Notes: a model not told the origin generated them from the letters alone. DNA of 50,443 nt from an uncultured Eubacteriales bacterium (GCA_900316715.1 ONEC01000003.1:1-50443); one strand, 5' to 3'; shown: positions 40,614 to 49,085, counted from the first letter of the stretch. Numbers and translations are program-made.

Positions 40614-42311
40614 ATGGCTGATGAGATAATTAAGGATTCAGAAGTTAAAGAATCAGAGGAAGTTAAGTCAAAGCATTTTATAGAGCAGATCATAGATAAG
40701 GATCTTGCTGAGGGTAAGTATACTAAGATAGTTACAAGATTCCCACCTGAGCCTAACGGATATCTGCATATCGGACATGCTAAGTCTATACTTCTTAACT
40801 ATGGAATGGCTGTTGAATACGGCGGACAGTTCAACCTTCGTTTTGATGATACTAATCCTACAAAGGAGAAGGAAGAGTTCGTTGATTCCATAATAGAAGA
40901 TGTTAAGTGGCTTGGAGCTGACTTCAGAGGTGAAGTACTCTTTGCGTCAAATTATTTTGATCAGATGTACGAAGCAGCTGTTAAGCTTATTAAGAAGGGA
41001 AAGGCTTATGTAGATGATCTTTCTGCTGAAGAGATCAGAGAGTACAGAGGAACTCTTACTGAGCCTGGAAAGAATTCTCCATATCGTGACAGAAGCGTTG
41101 AGGAGAACCTCAGTCTCTTTGAAGCTATGAAGAATGGCGAATTCCCTGATGGTTCAAAGGTACTTCGTGCAAAAATCGATATGGCTTCAGCTAATATCAA
41201 TATGAGAGATCCAGTTATCTATCGTATTGCACGTATGACTCATCATAACACAGGTGATAAGTGGTGCATCTATCCTATGTATGACTTCGCTCATCCGATC
41301 GAGGATGCTATCGAGGGTATCACACATTCACTTTGTACACTTGAGTTCGAGGATCACAGACCTCTTTATGACTGGGTTGTTACAGAGCTTGAATATCCTA
41401 ATCCACCAAAGCAGATCGAGTTCTCAAAGCTTTATCTTACAAATGTGGTTACAGGTAAGAGATATATCAAGAAGCTTGTTGAAGATGGAATAGTAGACGG
41501 ATGGGATGATCCAAGACTTGTATCTCTTGCAGCACTCCGCCGCCGAGGATTTACACCATCATCACTTAAGACATTTATGGAGCTTGCAGGAATATCCAAG
41601 TCACAGGGTTCATGTGATTATGCTATGCTTGAGTACTGCATAAGAGAAGACCTTAAGCCTGTGGTTCCTCGTCTTATGGGTGTTCTTAATCCTATCAAGC
41701 TTGTTATAGATAATTATCCGGAAGGACAGACAGAAGAGTTCGATATCGAGAACAATCCTGATTCTGAAAATGCAGGAACAAGAAAGGTTACTTTCTCAAG
41801 AGAGCTTTACGTAGAAGCAGATGACTTTATGGAAGAACCTCCAAAGAAGTATTTCAGACTTTTCCCAGGCAACGAAGTTCGTCTTAAGGGAGCATACTTT
41901 GTTAAGTGTACTTCATGTGAGAAGGATGCAGATGGAAATGTAACACTTATACATTGTACATATGATCCTGAGACAAGAAGCGGAAGCGGTTTTGAAGGTC
42001 GTAAGGTTAAGGGTACTATCCACTGGGTTAATGCAGCAGATGCCCTTACAGCTGAAGTAAGACTCTATGAGAATATCATCGATGAAGAGAAGGGCAAGCT
42101 GAACGAGGACGGAACAGTGAATCTTAATCCTAATTCACTTGTTGTTCTTAAAGATGCAAAGCTTGAAGCTTGTCTTAAAGATGCAAAAGCAGGGGATTCC
42201 TTCCAGTTCATCAGAAATGGTTATTTCTGTGTAGACAGCAAGGATTCAAAAGAAGGCGAACCTGTATTTAACAGAATAGTCGGCCTTAAGAGTTCATACA
42301 AGCCGGCTTAA
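40614..42311 (+). CDS. glnS: Glutaminyl-tRNA synthetase
   Basis: A 565-aa class I synthetase. [19 protein letters not shown] holds the HIGH motif, [13 protein letters not shown] and [14 protein letters not shown] follow, and the beta-barrel anticodon domain (about 335-560) distinguishes GlnRS from bacterial GluRS. The [11 protein letters not shown] form is the GlnRS type. It starts 6 bp after the cohesin-like gene, whose 3-prime end supplies the GAGGAGG, so the two are probably cotranscribed. Most Firmicutes make Gln-tRNA by amidation, so a direct GlnRS is a family-limited acquisition. Confidence 0.93.
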   Translation: MADEIIKDSEVKESEEVKSKHFIEQIIDKDLAEGKYTKIVTRFPPEPNGYLHIGHAKSILLNYGMAVEYGGQFNLRFDDTNPTKEKEEFVDSIIEDVKWLGADFRGEVLFASNYFDQMYEAAVKLIKKGKAYVDDLSAEEIREYRGTLTEPGKNSPYRDRSVEENLSLFEAMKNGEFPDGSKVLRAKIDMASANINMRDPVIYRIARMTHHNTGDKWCIYPMYDFAHPIEDAIEGITHSLCTLEFEDHRPLYDWVVTELEYPNPPKQIEFSKLYLTNVVTGKRYIKKLVEDGIVDGWDDPRLVSLAALRRRGFTPSSLKTFMELAGISKSQGSCDYAMLEYCIREDLKPVVPRLMGVLNPIKLVIDNYPEGQTEEFDIENNPDSENAGTRKVTFSRELYVEADDFMEEPPKKYFRLFPGNEVRLKGAYFVKCTSCEKDADGNVTLIHCTYDPETRSGSGFEGRKVKGTIHWVNAADALTAEVRLYENIIDEEKGKLNEDGTVNLNPNSLVVLKDAKLEACLKDAKAGDSFQFIRNGYFCVDSKDSKEGEPVFNRIVGLKSSYKPA

Positions 42312-42325
42312 GAAAGGCATAGGAC

Positions 42326-43231
42326 TTGAATAAAGACTTCGTAATAACAGACGTTAAGGATTTTCACCTGAAGGAGATTCTGGAGTGTGGACAGTGTTTT
42401 CACTTCTCCAGAACCGACAGCGGTGAGAATCCCAATAAATATGAATACGATATAGCTGCATGCGGAAGGTTTCTACATATAATGGAAGAGCCTTCCGCAA
42501 ACGGCGTTAAGCTTACATTTTATGATACAGATGAGTGGGAATATGAGCATATCTGGAAGAATTACTTTGATCTTGAAAGTGATTATGGAGAAGTAAAACG
42601 CCGCATAATAGATGCAGATCCGAGACTTGAAGAGATAATCGCAGAGAATCCCGGAATAAGGATTCTGAATCAGGAGTTCTTCGAATGCCTTATCTCTTTT
42701 ATCATATCTCAGAATAAGCAGATTCCACAGATAAAGCAGGTGGTTCGAAATATATCAACCCTATGCGGTGAGAAGAGAGGCGCTGATACTATAAGGTTCT
42801 TCAACTCGGAGTTTGATGCACTGTTTCCTCGTCCGGAACAGCTGGCTACTGTAACAGAGGATGATATAAGAGGATGTAAAGCCGGATTCAGGGCGCCATA
42901 CATTATTGACGCAACGGAAAAGGTCATATCAGGAGAACTCTCAGCGAAGGAACTTCGCAGGATGCCTACAGATGAAGCAAGGAAAAAGCTTATGACTGTC
43001 AAGGGCGTTGGAGAGAAGGTGGCCAATTGTGTGCTTCTTTATTCTCTTGGAAGAACAGATGCATTTCCTGTTGATGTATGGATGAAGCGAATCTGTGAAG
43101 AGATGTATTTCCATAAGGATACACCGAAGGATGTTATAGAACGTGAGATGTGTCAGAAGTTTGGTAATATCGCAGGAATAGCACAGCAGTATCTCTTCAT
43201 ATATGGCAAAGAGAAGAATATCGGTAAGTAA
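42326..43231 (+). CDS. ogg: 8-oxoguanine DNA glycosylase (OGG1-type)
   Basis: A 301-aa base-excision repair enzyme. The OGG N-terminal domain (FHLKEILECGQCFHF) precedes the HhH-GPD domain, with the helix-hairpin-helix GVGEKVANCVLLYSLGRTD, the Schiff-base Lys231 and the catalytic Asp250 (FPVDVW). It removes 8-oxoguanine from DNA. The start is TTG at 42326, eight bases after AAGAAAGG; no ATG lies near and the conserved part begins at once. It sits between glnS and the Fur-family gene. Confidence 0.9.
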   Translation: MNKDFVITDVKDFHLKEILECGQCFHFSRTDSGENPNKYEYDIAACGRFLHIMEEPSANGVKLTFYDTDEWEYEHIWKNYFDLESDYGEVKRRIIDADPRLEEIIAENPGIRILNQEFFECLISFIISQNKQIPQIKQVVRNISTLCGEKRGADTIRFFNSEFDALFPRPEQLATVTEDDIRGCKAGFRAPYIIDATEKVISGELSAKELRRMPTDEARKKLMTVKGVGEKVANCVLLYSLGRTDAFPVDVWMKRICEEMYFHKDTPKDVIEREMCQKFGNIAGIAQQYLFIYGKEKNIGK

Positions 43232-43263
43232 TTGTTTTAGCAGGGATGTCCGGAGGGCACAGT

Positions 43264-43671
43264 ATGAAAGGTGAATACAAGACAAAGCCTAGAAATGCGA
43301 TTATAGAGTATCTTAGGGAGAATCCGGATACTCGTTTTACTGCGCGTGATATATATAGTGCTATTAATGCTGAGGGGGATAACCTCGACAGATCAACTAT
43401 ATATCGTAATCTTGAGCGTCTCTGTAAAGAGGGACAGCTTATAAAGTATAAAGAGACAGATGTTCATGCAACCTGTTATCAGTATTCTGAAGGACATGGA
43501 TCCTGTCATGAACATATGCATGCCCAGTGTTCAAGCTGTGGCAAGATATTCCATATCGATAATGATATCCTGGATGAGGCTGCTCAAAAGATGAAGTCAG
43601 AATATGGTATAAGCATCGATTATGGAAAGACAGTCATCATGTGTAAGTGTGAAGATTGTAAAGATAAATAA
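43264..43671 (+). CDS. Fur-family metalloregulator
   Basis: A 135-aa repressor. The ATG at 43264 is seven bases after CCGGAGGG and is preferred over the ATG at 43246. The winged helix (about 8-62; RFTARDIYSAINAEG, DRSTIYRNLERLC) is followed by the dimerisation domain with structural zinc cysteines C89/C92 (CSSCGK) and C129/C132 (CEDC) and a His-rich SCHEHMHAQC segment. The adjacent COG0523 GTPase and the palindromes before it point to a zinc-responsive (Zur-like) member; PerR is a possible alternative. Confidence 0.9.
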   Translation: MKGEYKTKPRNAIIEYLRENPDTRFTARDIYSAINAEGDNLDRSTIYRNLERLCKEGQLIKYKETDVHATCYQYSEGHGSCHEHMHAQCSSCGKIFHIDNDILDEAAQKMKSEYGISIDYGKTVIMCKCEDCKDK

Positions 43672-43690
43672 TTTGCAACAGTGTTGTAAA
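43672..43690 (+). promoter_or_regulatory. Palindromic operator upstream of the COG0523 promoter
   Basis: TTTGCAACA-G-TGTTGTAAA, a near-perfect inverted repeat (one mismatch), lies 4 bp before the -35 of the promoter and just after the Fur-family gene. Its GTGTTG(C/T)A half-site recurs in the second palindrome at 43715-43749. It is a probable Fur-family binding site. Confidence 0.6.
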
Positions 43691-43694
43691 TTCC

Positions 43695-43723
43695 TTGACA
43701 TAACAAAACTATATGATTATAAT
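43695..43723 (+). promoter_or_regulatory. Promoter of the COG0523 GTPase gene
   Basis: Perfect consensus TTGACA (43695-43700), 17 bp and TATAAT (43718-43723). The -10 is inside the left arm of the large palindrome, so a bound repressor would block it. Confidence 0.85.
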
Positions 43724-43749
43724 ATGCAAATGTGTTGCATATTATAATC
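43715..43749 (+). promoter_or_regulatory. Perfect 15-bp inverted repeat overlapping the -10 (operator, possibly also terminator)
   Basis: GATTATAATATGCAA (43715-43729) and TTGCATATTATAATC (43735-43749) are perfect complements with a 5-nt spacer, followed by ATTTTTTTATT. As DNA it covers the -10 and start point. As RNA in transcripts from the fur-like gene it forms a stem with a T-run and could end that transcript. Confidence 0.7.
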
Positions 43750-43772
43750 ATTTTTTTATTGGAGATACGCTT

Positions 43773-44876
43773 ATGTCAAAGAAAGAAGTACCTATAGTTA
43801 TAATAACAGGATATCTGGGATCCGGTAAAACAACCCTGATGCAGAATATCCTTAAGCAGGAAAAAAGAAAGATAGCTCTTATAGTAAATGATATGGGAAG
43901 CATCAATATCGATGCGTCAATTCTGAATAAGACAGGCAATCAGGTTACACAGGTTGAGATGGTTGAAATGCAGAATGGATGTATATGCTGTACCCTTCGT
44001 GATGAGTTCATGGCAGAGATTGAACGCCTTTCAGAAGATAAGAGCATTGAAGCTATATTTGTGGAAGCGTCAGGTATAAGCGAACCTTCATCCATAGCCG
44101 GTGCATTTCTCAATTATGAAGAGATGACTGAAGATACCAGAGTATATCTTAAGTCGGTAGTTTCTGTTGTGGATGTTGACAGAATATATCGTGAATTCCT
44201 GCATGACCTTATGTCTGAGGATGAGTTAGAAGATGGAGATGTTATAAATCTTATAATGGATCAGATAGAGTTCTGCAATCTTATGATCCTGAATAAGACA
44301 GATCTTCTTACAGCTGAGCAGCTTGAAGAGGTGAAGCACGGTCTGAGAGATATTCAGCAGGAAGCAGAGATGATAACCTGCGTGAATGGTGAGGTTGATC
44401 TGGATGTTCTTCTTGATCGTGAGGATTTCGATTTTGAAGAGGTTGAGGCCTACAGTGCAGTACAAAAAGCACTGAACAACTGCGAGCACGATGATGAGAA
44501 GGCCTGTGTGGATGAATACGGCATATCATCCTTTGTATTTGAAGAGAGAAAACCATTTAACAGAGACCGTTTCAACAAGCTGGTGGAAGAGTATCCGGGA
44601 ACTCTTATAAGAACAAAGGGTTATATATGGTTCTCAGATGACTGGGATCACGTACAGCTCTTTGAACAGGCGGGACGCAATGCTTCAGTAACGGAGCTGT
44701 CTCAGTGGGTATCAGCCTGGCCGGAGAAGGAGCTTGAACCGGTGCTTCAGGATTTTCCTGATCTGAAGGATGACTGGGATGAGACCTACGGTGACAGATG
44801 CAATCAGGTTGTATTTATCGGCAAGGGTTATGAGAAGGCTGAAATATTAAAGGTATTATATGAATGCATAGATTAA
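43773..44876 (+). CDS. COG0523 (CobW/ZNG-like) G3E GTPase, metal chaperone type
   Basis: A 367-aa GTPase. The ATG at 43773 is used; the longer frame from 43713 crosses the promoter. The Walker A is GYLGSGKT (13-20), the metal-binding CxCC is CICC (70-73, within QNGCICCTLRDE), and EASGISEPSS and LNKTDLL (base specificity) follow. The CobW_C domain (about 265-367) ends the protein. There is no His-rich metal-storage loop. Proteins of this subgroup (YciC/ZagA) help insert zinc into enzymes under zinc shortage. The neighbouring Fur-family regulator and operator palindromes support this. Confidence 0.9.
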   Translation: MSKKEVPIVIITGYLGSGKTTLMQNILKQEKRKIALIVNDMGSINIDASILNKTGNQVTQVEMVEMQNGCICCTLRDEFMAEIERLSEDKSIEAIFVEASGISEPSSIAGAFLNYEEMTEDTRVYLKSVVSVVDVDRIYREFLHDLMSEDELEDGDVINLIMDQIEFCNLMILNKTDLLTAEQLEEVKHGLRDIQQEAEMITCVNGEVDLDVLLDREDFDFEEVEAYSAVQKALNNCEHDDEKACVDEYGISSFVFEERKPFNRDRFNKLVEEYPGTLIRTKGYIWFSDDWDHVQLFEQAGRNASVTELSQWVSAWPEKELEPVLQDFPDLKDDWDETYGDRCNQVVFIGKGYEKAEILKVLYECID

Positions 44877-44922
44877 GATTATGGGTGAGACCTGATAGAT
44901 ATGAAATCAGTCATAAATGAAG

Positions 44923-44959
44923 AAGAGGAAGGCATCAAGTAGATGTCTTCCTCTTTTTC
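44923..44959 (+). terminator. Terminator after the COG0523 gene
   Basis: A 14-bp stem (AAGAGGAAGGCATC at 44923-44936 with 44942-44955, one G.U pair), a 5-nt loop and TTT. It separates this operon from the convergent lipoprotein gene. Confidence 0.88.
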
Positions 44960-44984
44960 GTTTTATATAAAGGAGTATTATCTG

Positions 44985-45872
44985 TTAGTCTGATTCAAGA
45001 TTATTATATTCTACTGTACAGAATGAAGCACTTACATAGTAAGTTGCCTGTACATTTTCACTTTCCTCAGACTTAACAGGGGTGGTCTGTAATATCCATG
45101 CTTCCTCACCGGTCGGAGATGATCCCTTGGAAGCACCAAGTATCTCAGAGTCGCCGGTGGACACAGGACCTTCAGCTGAAGAGGCTTTTATATAAGCGTC
45201 TTCCTTGGATATTCCTGCATATATTTCAACAACCGGAGTAACAACTTCTGTTGTTGCCGGAGTTTCTTCAGTTACTGTTTCAGTTTTTTCTTCAGTTTTC
45301 GGATCAGAATTAACATCTGAACTTACGTCCTGTTTTGTATCTGTTTTTGTATCCTGCTTTGTATCTGTTTTTGTATCCTGAGCTGTTTCAGATTTTTCAT
45401 CAGTTTTTGTTTCAATCTTATTTTTTGTTTCAACTTTATCTGCTGTAGTATCAGCAGTATTTACTGATTCAGTGGCTGCTTCAGATTTGGATTCTGTATT
45501 TATTACAGCCTCAGCCGGATCAGCAATTTCAGTTACGCTTGAATCCTGAGTAACCGTCTGCACCTTTGATGTTTTATCAGCTTCTTCAGATTTTTCAGTA
45601 ACTGTAGGGACTGACGAATCAGTTGATGCTATTTTTTCTGTTGAAGCAATAATAGCATCCTTAACATCAGATACAGTTTTTACATTTGCAACAGAAGAAG
45701 CTTCAATGGTTTTTGTTTTTGAAACCTGTTCTATTTCAGCTTCTGTTTCTGTTATTTCAGCTTCGGATAACTTAGGAGTATCAGCTTTTTGTTCTTCAAT
45801 ACTGTTACATCCCGAAATTGCAGCGAGTAAACAAAAACATAGAATAAGTGCTGTTATTAAATCCTTTCTCAT
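44985..45872 (-). CDS. Low-complexity Thr/Glu/Ser/Lys-rich lipoprotein
   Basis: A 295-aa lipoprotein on the minus strand. The signal peptide ends in the lipobox AAISGC with Cys22. Residues 30-210 are low-complexity and rich in Thr, Glu, Lys and Asp, with a short tandem DTKTDTKQD repeat, and are probably disordered. The last 75 residues look folded: EIYAGISKEDAYIKASSAEG, then a beta-type EEAWILQTTP and TYYVSASFCTVEYN. It resembles a long wall-spanning stalk carrying a small C-terminal domain. It is alone between convergent and divergent neighbours. I do not recognise the C-terminal domain. Confidence 0.82.
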   Translation of the reverse strand: MRKDLITALILCFCLLAAISGCNSIEEQKADTPKLSEAEITETEAEIEQVSKTKTIEASSVANVKTVSDVKDAIIASTEKIASTDSSVPTVTEKSEEADKTSKVQTVTQDSSVTEIADPAEAVINTESKSEAATESVNTADTTADKVETKNKIETKTDEKSETAQDTKTDTKQDTKTDTKQDVSSDVNSDPKTEEKTETVTEETPATTEVVTPVVEIYAGISKEDAYIKASSAEGPVSTGDSEILGASKGSSPTGEEAWILQTTPVKSEESENVQATYYVSASFCTVEYNNLESD

Positions 45873-45926
45873 ATGATCATCCCCCTTTTTCTATTACGTC
45901 ATATGATTTTCTTATGCTATGGCCAC

Positions 45927-45960
45927 ATTATATAACACAAATGTAACAAATTTGTAACAA
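45927..45960 (-). promoter_or_regulatory. Possible promoter and TGTAACA repeats before the lipoprotein gene
   Basis: On the minus strand a TATAAT (45932-45927) lies 55 bp from the start codon without a good -35 at 17 bp. Just upstream the + strand reads TGTAACAAATTTGTAACA (45943-45960), two TGTAACA copies 11 bp apart, possibly a regulator site. Confidence 0.4.
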
Positions 45961-46061
45961 TTTTTCTTAGTATTTTCTAAAGAGATTATTAATTCGTGTT
46001 AAGAATTATGATATACTCTAATTGGGCTTGTTAACGATGGTTAGAATTGAGGGGTAGCAAT

Positions 46062-47231
46062 ATGAAAACTAACATAACTGATAACAAAGCTGTTATATAT
46101 TTACAAGGCAGGATAGACTCTACAAATGCTCCGGAAAAAGAGATGGATATTATGGGGATCATTCAGGAAAACTCAGGAAGAGGCATCGAGTTTGATATGT
46201 CGGAACTTGAATATATATCCAGTGCCGGACTTCGTATTCTTATGAAGGTAAAGAAGATAGTAAAGGATGAAGTAGTTCTTTCGGAAGTGAGTTCGGATAT
46301 TTATGAGATACTGGAGACTACAGGCTTTACGGACATTTTTACCGTTAAGAAACGAATGCGTGAAATATCCGTAGAGGGACTTGAAATAATAGGAACAGGA
46401 TTCTATGGAACCGTATATCGTATAGATGCGGATACTATCATAAAGGTATATGATTCAGCCGATGCCATAGGGTTAATAGAGAATGAGAAGAAGATGGCAA
46501 GACTTGCCTTCCTGAGCGGTGTTCCGACAGCCATATCCTTTGATATAGTAAAGGTCGGAGATAGCTATGGCTCAGTCTTCGAGCTTCTCAACGCAAAGAC
46601 ATTTAATGATCTGATAATTGAAAGTCCTGAAAAGAATGATGAGATAATAAAGCAATATGTATCCCTTATGAAGTGCCTGCATGGTACTGAGATACAGCAT
46701 GGAGAAGTTCCGTCGGCAAAGATGAAGTTTCTGGGATTCCTTGATGTACTGCATGATTATCTGGGAGATGAACTTTATAATAGATTAAAGACTCTTTTCA
46801 ACGACCTGGAAGATCCGGATACACTGATACATGGTGATATCCAGATGAAGAATGTCATGATGGTGGATGACGAACCTATGCTTATCGATATGGATACATT
46901 GGCTGCAGGTAAGCCGATATTTGATCTGGCCGGAATCTATGTTACATATCAGGCATTTGAAGAGGATGATAAGGATAACAGCATGGCATTTCTCGGAATA
47001 AGCAATGAGATGTGCAATACTATCTGGAATAAGACTCTGCGTTATTATTATGATACAGACGACGAGGATGAGCTGAATAAATTATCTGATAAGATACGTA
47101 TAGCAGCATATGTCAGGTTCTTAAATATAATATGTGAATCAAGTCTTAAGGATGGCACTTTAGGTGAAACCAGAATAAAGCACGCAATAGAACATCTGAA
47201 TGAACTTACAGACAGAGTAGATAGTCTTAAT
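46062..47231 (+). CDS. STAS domain fused to an APH-like kinase
   Basis: A 389/390-aa two-domain protein. The ATG at 46062 is seven bases after GAGGGG. The N-terminal STAS (anti-sigma-antagonist) domain, about 1-98, has the phospho-acceptor motif ELEYISSAGLRIL (Ser54). The C-terminal part, about 108-385, is a protein-kinase/aminoglycoside-phosphotransferase fold: a Gly loop IGTGFYGTVYR, Lys128 (IIKVY), a catalytic HGDIQMKN (257-264, Asp259) and a metal-binding DMD (276-278). It resembles the TIGR02172-type phosphotransferases. The fusion suggests a kinase acting on its own STAS serine or guided by STAS binding. No anti-sigma kinase or phosphatase is adjacent. Confidence 0.88.
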
Positions 47232-47277
47232 TAATATTATGTATGATTACAGAAACAGGAGAACTGAACAAAAAGTG

Positions 47278-47339
47278 TTTGACGTACGTTGGATAATAAT
47301 GTATAAAAGTAAGTGATGTTATTTGACGTGCGTCGAATA
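47278..47339 (+). promoter_or_regulatory. MFS-gene promoter flanked by twin GACG operator boxes
   Basis: TTTGACGTACGTTGGATA (47278-47295) recurs with three changes as TTTGACGTGCGTCGAATA (47322-47339), 44 bp away. Each centres on a GACG-N2-CGT(C/T) palindrome. Box 1 contains the -35 (TTGACG 47279-47284), which is 17 bp from TATAAA (47302-47307). Box 2 is just downstream of the expected start near 47314. The layout suits repression by a TetR-like dimer; the regulator is not in this window. Confidence 0.55.
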
Positions 47340-47529
47340 GATTTTAAGCGAAAGAAGATTAATTATGTACTGGACAAATGTAAATGTACAACTGACTAAA
47401 GGTTACACAATTCTCCCGTAAGGGGGATAGTGCGCCCATTTTCAGATACATTTACTGAAATATATAGATTATCAGCATTATCTCCAATAGGTTTTTACGA
47501 TTTTAGTATGACTATAAGGAGATTTTTTT
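47314..47529 (+). ncRNA. Long structured leader of the MFS gene (unidentified)
   Basis: The leader is about 215 nt. GTAAATGTA (47380-47388) pairs with TACATTTAC (47447-47455), enclosing a 6-bp hairpin with a GTAA (GNRA) loop (47412-47427). The same GGG can instead pair with CCC at 47435-47437. ATCTCC (47480-47485) can pair perfectly with GGAGAT (47518-47523), which covers the ribosome binding site. An 18-codon frame (ATG 47365, TAA 47419) ends inside the GTAA loop. It matches no riboswitch I recognise. Confidence 0.4.
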
Positions 47530-48648
47530 ATGTTTAATTTAAGAAGACAGATCAGATTATTATATACAACAGGAATACTTGGGAATCTTTCCATAACCGG
47601 AGCATGGGTTGTTATCATGGCATCCAGAGGATTCTCTCTTGTACAGATTGGTTTCGCTGAAACCATATTTCATATCACGAGTCTCATATGTGAGATACCA
47701 TCAGGAATGCTGGCAGATGCATACGGAAGAAAGAAGATGCTGGCCCTTGGAAATGTTATGGCTATCACGGGAGACCTTATCACTGCCATATCGGGCAATT
47801 TTACTGTAGCTTGTATGGCCATGCCTTTTCATGCGATGGCATATAACTTTGCCTCCGGATCAGGAGAAGCACTGGCCTATGATTCCATGAAGAAAGTCGG
47901 AAAAGAAGACGGGTATGAGAAATATAACTCAAACCAGTCTGTTATATATAGAATAGCCAGCGGAATATCCACGCTCTGTGCAGGACTTGCGCTTTATCTG
48001 GGATACAGGAAAGCATATCTTATAAGTGCTGTAATGGGACTTTTCACTCTTTTCTTTACTTTGAAGCTGGTGGAAGTAAGAGTCAGTGATTCTGAAGAAG
48101 CTGATGAAAAGATCAATGAAAAAGAGTTATCACAGTCAATGTTTAAGAAGCTTATAAATTACTTTGTAGACAGTATACGTTTCTTATTCCATAACTCTAA
48201 AGCAGCAAAGCTTATGTTCCTTAATTCCTTTGTGGGAGCGATAGATATACTTCTTCTGTTCTTCCTGCAGACAAAGCTGAAGACAGCCGGAATATCCAAT
48301 ATGTTTCTGGGACTTGCGCTCTTTACCATGGAAATAGGTGGAGTAGTAGGATCAAAGCTCATAGTTCGTTTTAAAAAGGTGAAGTATGTATATCTTTTCA
48401 TTATATGTACAGCAGGTGTTCTGTTCGGTGTATTTCTCGAGCACAGCGGTATGGTTCCTGTAATGGTTCTGGGCGGTTTCGTATCATCACTTTGTGACGA
48501 TGCAATAGAGATTAGAACCAACGCAAAACTGCAGGATATGTTCCCTTCAGAACAGAGAGCGACACTGGTTTCAATCTCGAGCTTTACATTTTCTGTGATA
48601 ATGATAATACTCTCGCCATTAGCTGGATATTTCTTCTCTATTTGGTAA
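47530..48648 (+). CDS. MFS transporter
   Basis: A 372-aa polytopic membrane protein with about 11-12 helices and a central cytoplasmic loop (VSDSEEADEKINEKE). The MFS motif A between helices 2 and 3 is GMLADAYGRKKML. IPSGMLADAYGRKK and the general form fit the drug/metabolite exporter branch; the substrate is unknown. The start at 47530 follows AAGGAGA and a T-run. The long leader and operator boxes suggest inducible expression, as for many exporters. Confidence 0.9.
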   Translation: MFNLRRQIRLLYTTGILGNLSITGAWVVIMASRGFSLVQIGFAETIFHITSLICEIPSGMLADAYGRKKMLALGNVMAITGDLITAISGNFTVACMAMPFHAMAYNFASGSGEALAYDSMKKVGKEDGYEKYNSNQSVIYRIASGISTLCAGLALYLGYRKAYLISAVMGLFTLFFTLKLVEVRVSDSEEADEKINEKELSQSMFKKLINYFVDSIRFLFHNSKAAKLMFLNSFVGAIDILLLFFLQTKLKTAGISNMFLGLALFTMEIGGVVGSKLIVRFKKVKYVYLFIICTAGVLFGVFLEHSGMVPVMVLGGFVSSLCDDAIEIRTNAKLQDMFPSEQRATLVSISSFTFSVIMIILSPLAGYFFSIW

Positions 48649-48656
48649 AATAAGTA

Positions 48657-48684
48657 TTGCATTTTTTTAGAAAATGAGTACAAT
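48657..48684 (+). promoter_or_regulatory. groESL promoter
   Basis: TTGCAT (48657-48662) and TACAAT (48679-48684), 16 bp apart; an overlapping TATAAT at 48684-48689 is an alternative -10. The CIRCE element lies immediately downstream over the start point. Confidence 0.65.
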
Positions 48685-48694
48685 ATAATTTGTG

Positions 48695-48721
48695 TTAGCA
48701 CTCAAGAGTAATGAGTGCTAA
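48695..48721 (+). promoter_or_regulatory. CIRCE element (HrcA operator) of groESL
   Basis: A perfect TTAGCACTC-N9-GAGTGCTAA between the promoter and groES, in the classical position over the start of transcription. Confidence 0.97.
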
Positions 48722-48751
48722 AATCAGAACTTTTTATGAGGAGGCATTTAG

Positions 48752-49048
48752 ATGAAAAAGTTAAAAATATCACCTCTTGGTGACAGAGTTGTTCTTAAGG
48801 CTGCTGAAGTAGAAGAGACAACAGCATCAGGTATCATTCTTACAGGTAACTCACAGGAGAAGCCACAGTATTCAGAAGTTGTTGCTGTAGGACCTGGAAA
48901 GGTAGATGAGAACGGCAAGAAGATTCCTATGTCAGTTAAGGTTGGACAGAAAGTAATATATTCACAGTACTCAGGTACAGATGTAACACTTGGCGAAGAG
49001 AAGTTCACAATCGTAAGCCAGGAGAACATCTTAGCAGTAGTTGAGTAA
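48752..49048 (+). CDS. groES: Co-chaperonin GroES
   Basis: A 98-aa co-chaperonin capping GroEL. ISPLGDRVVLKAAEVEETTASGIIL contains the conserved PLGDRV start and the mobile loop, and VVAVGPGKVDENG and VIYSQYSGT are typical. Its start follows ATGAGGAGGCATTTAG. It lies 37 bp before groEL under HrcA control. Confidence 0.97.
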   Translation: MKKLKISPLGDRVVLKAAEVEETTASGIILTGNSQEKPQYSEVVAVGPGKVDENGKKIPMSVKVGQKVIYSQYSGTDVTLGEEKFTIVSQENILAVVE

Positions 49049-49085
49049 TCTGAATATAAATAGATAATATTAGGAGGCTATATAA

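Noticed and set aside
43713-43772. N-terminal extension of the COG0523 GTPase
   Set aside because: The extension would lie across the -10 and the operator palindrome; the ATG at 43773 begins the conserved GTPase domain.
45290-45400. Short tandem repeats as a CRISPR or regulatory array
   Set aside because: They encode the DTKTDTKQD protein repeat of the lipoprotein and are explained by low-complexity coding sequence.
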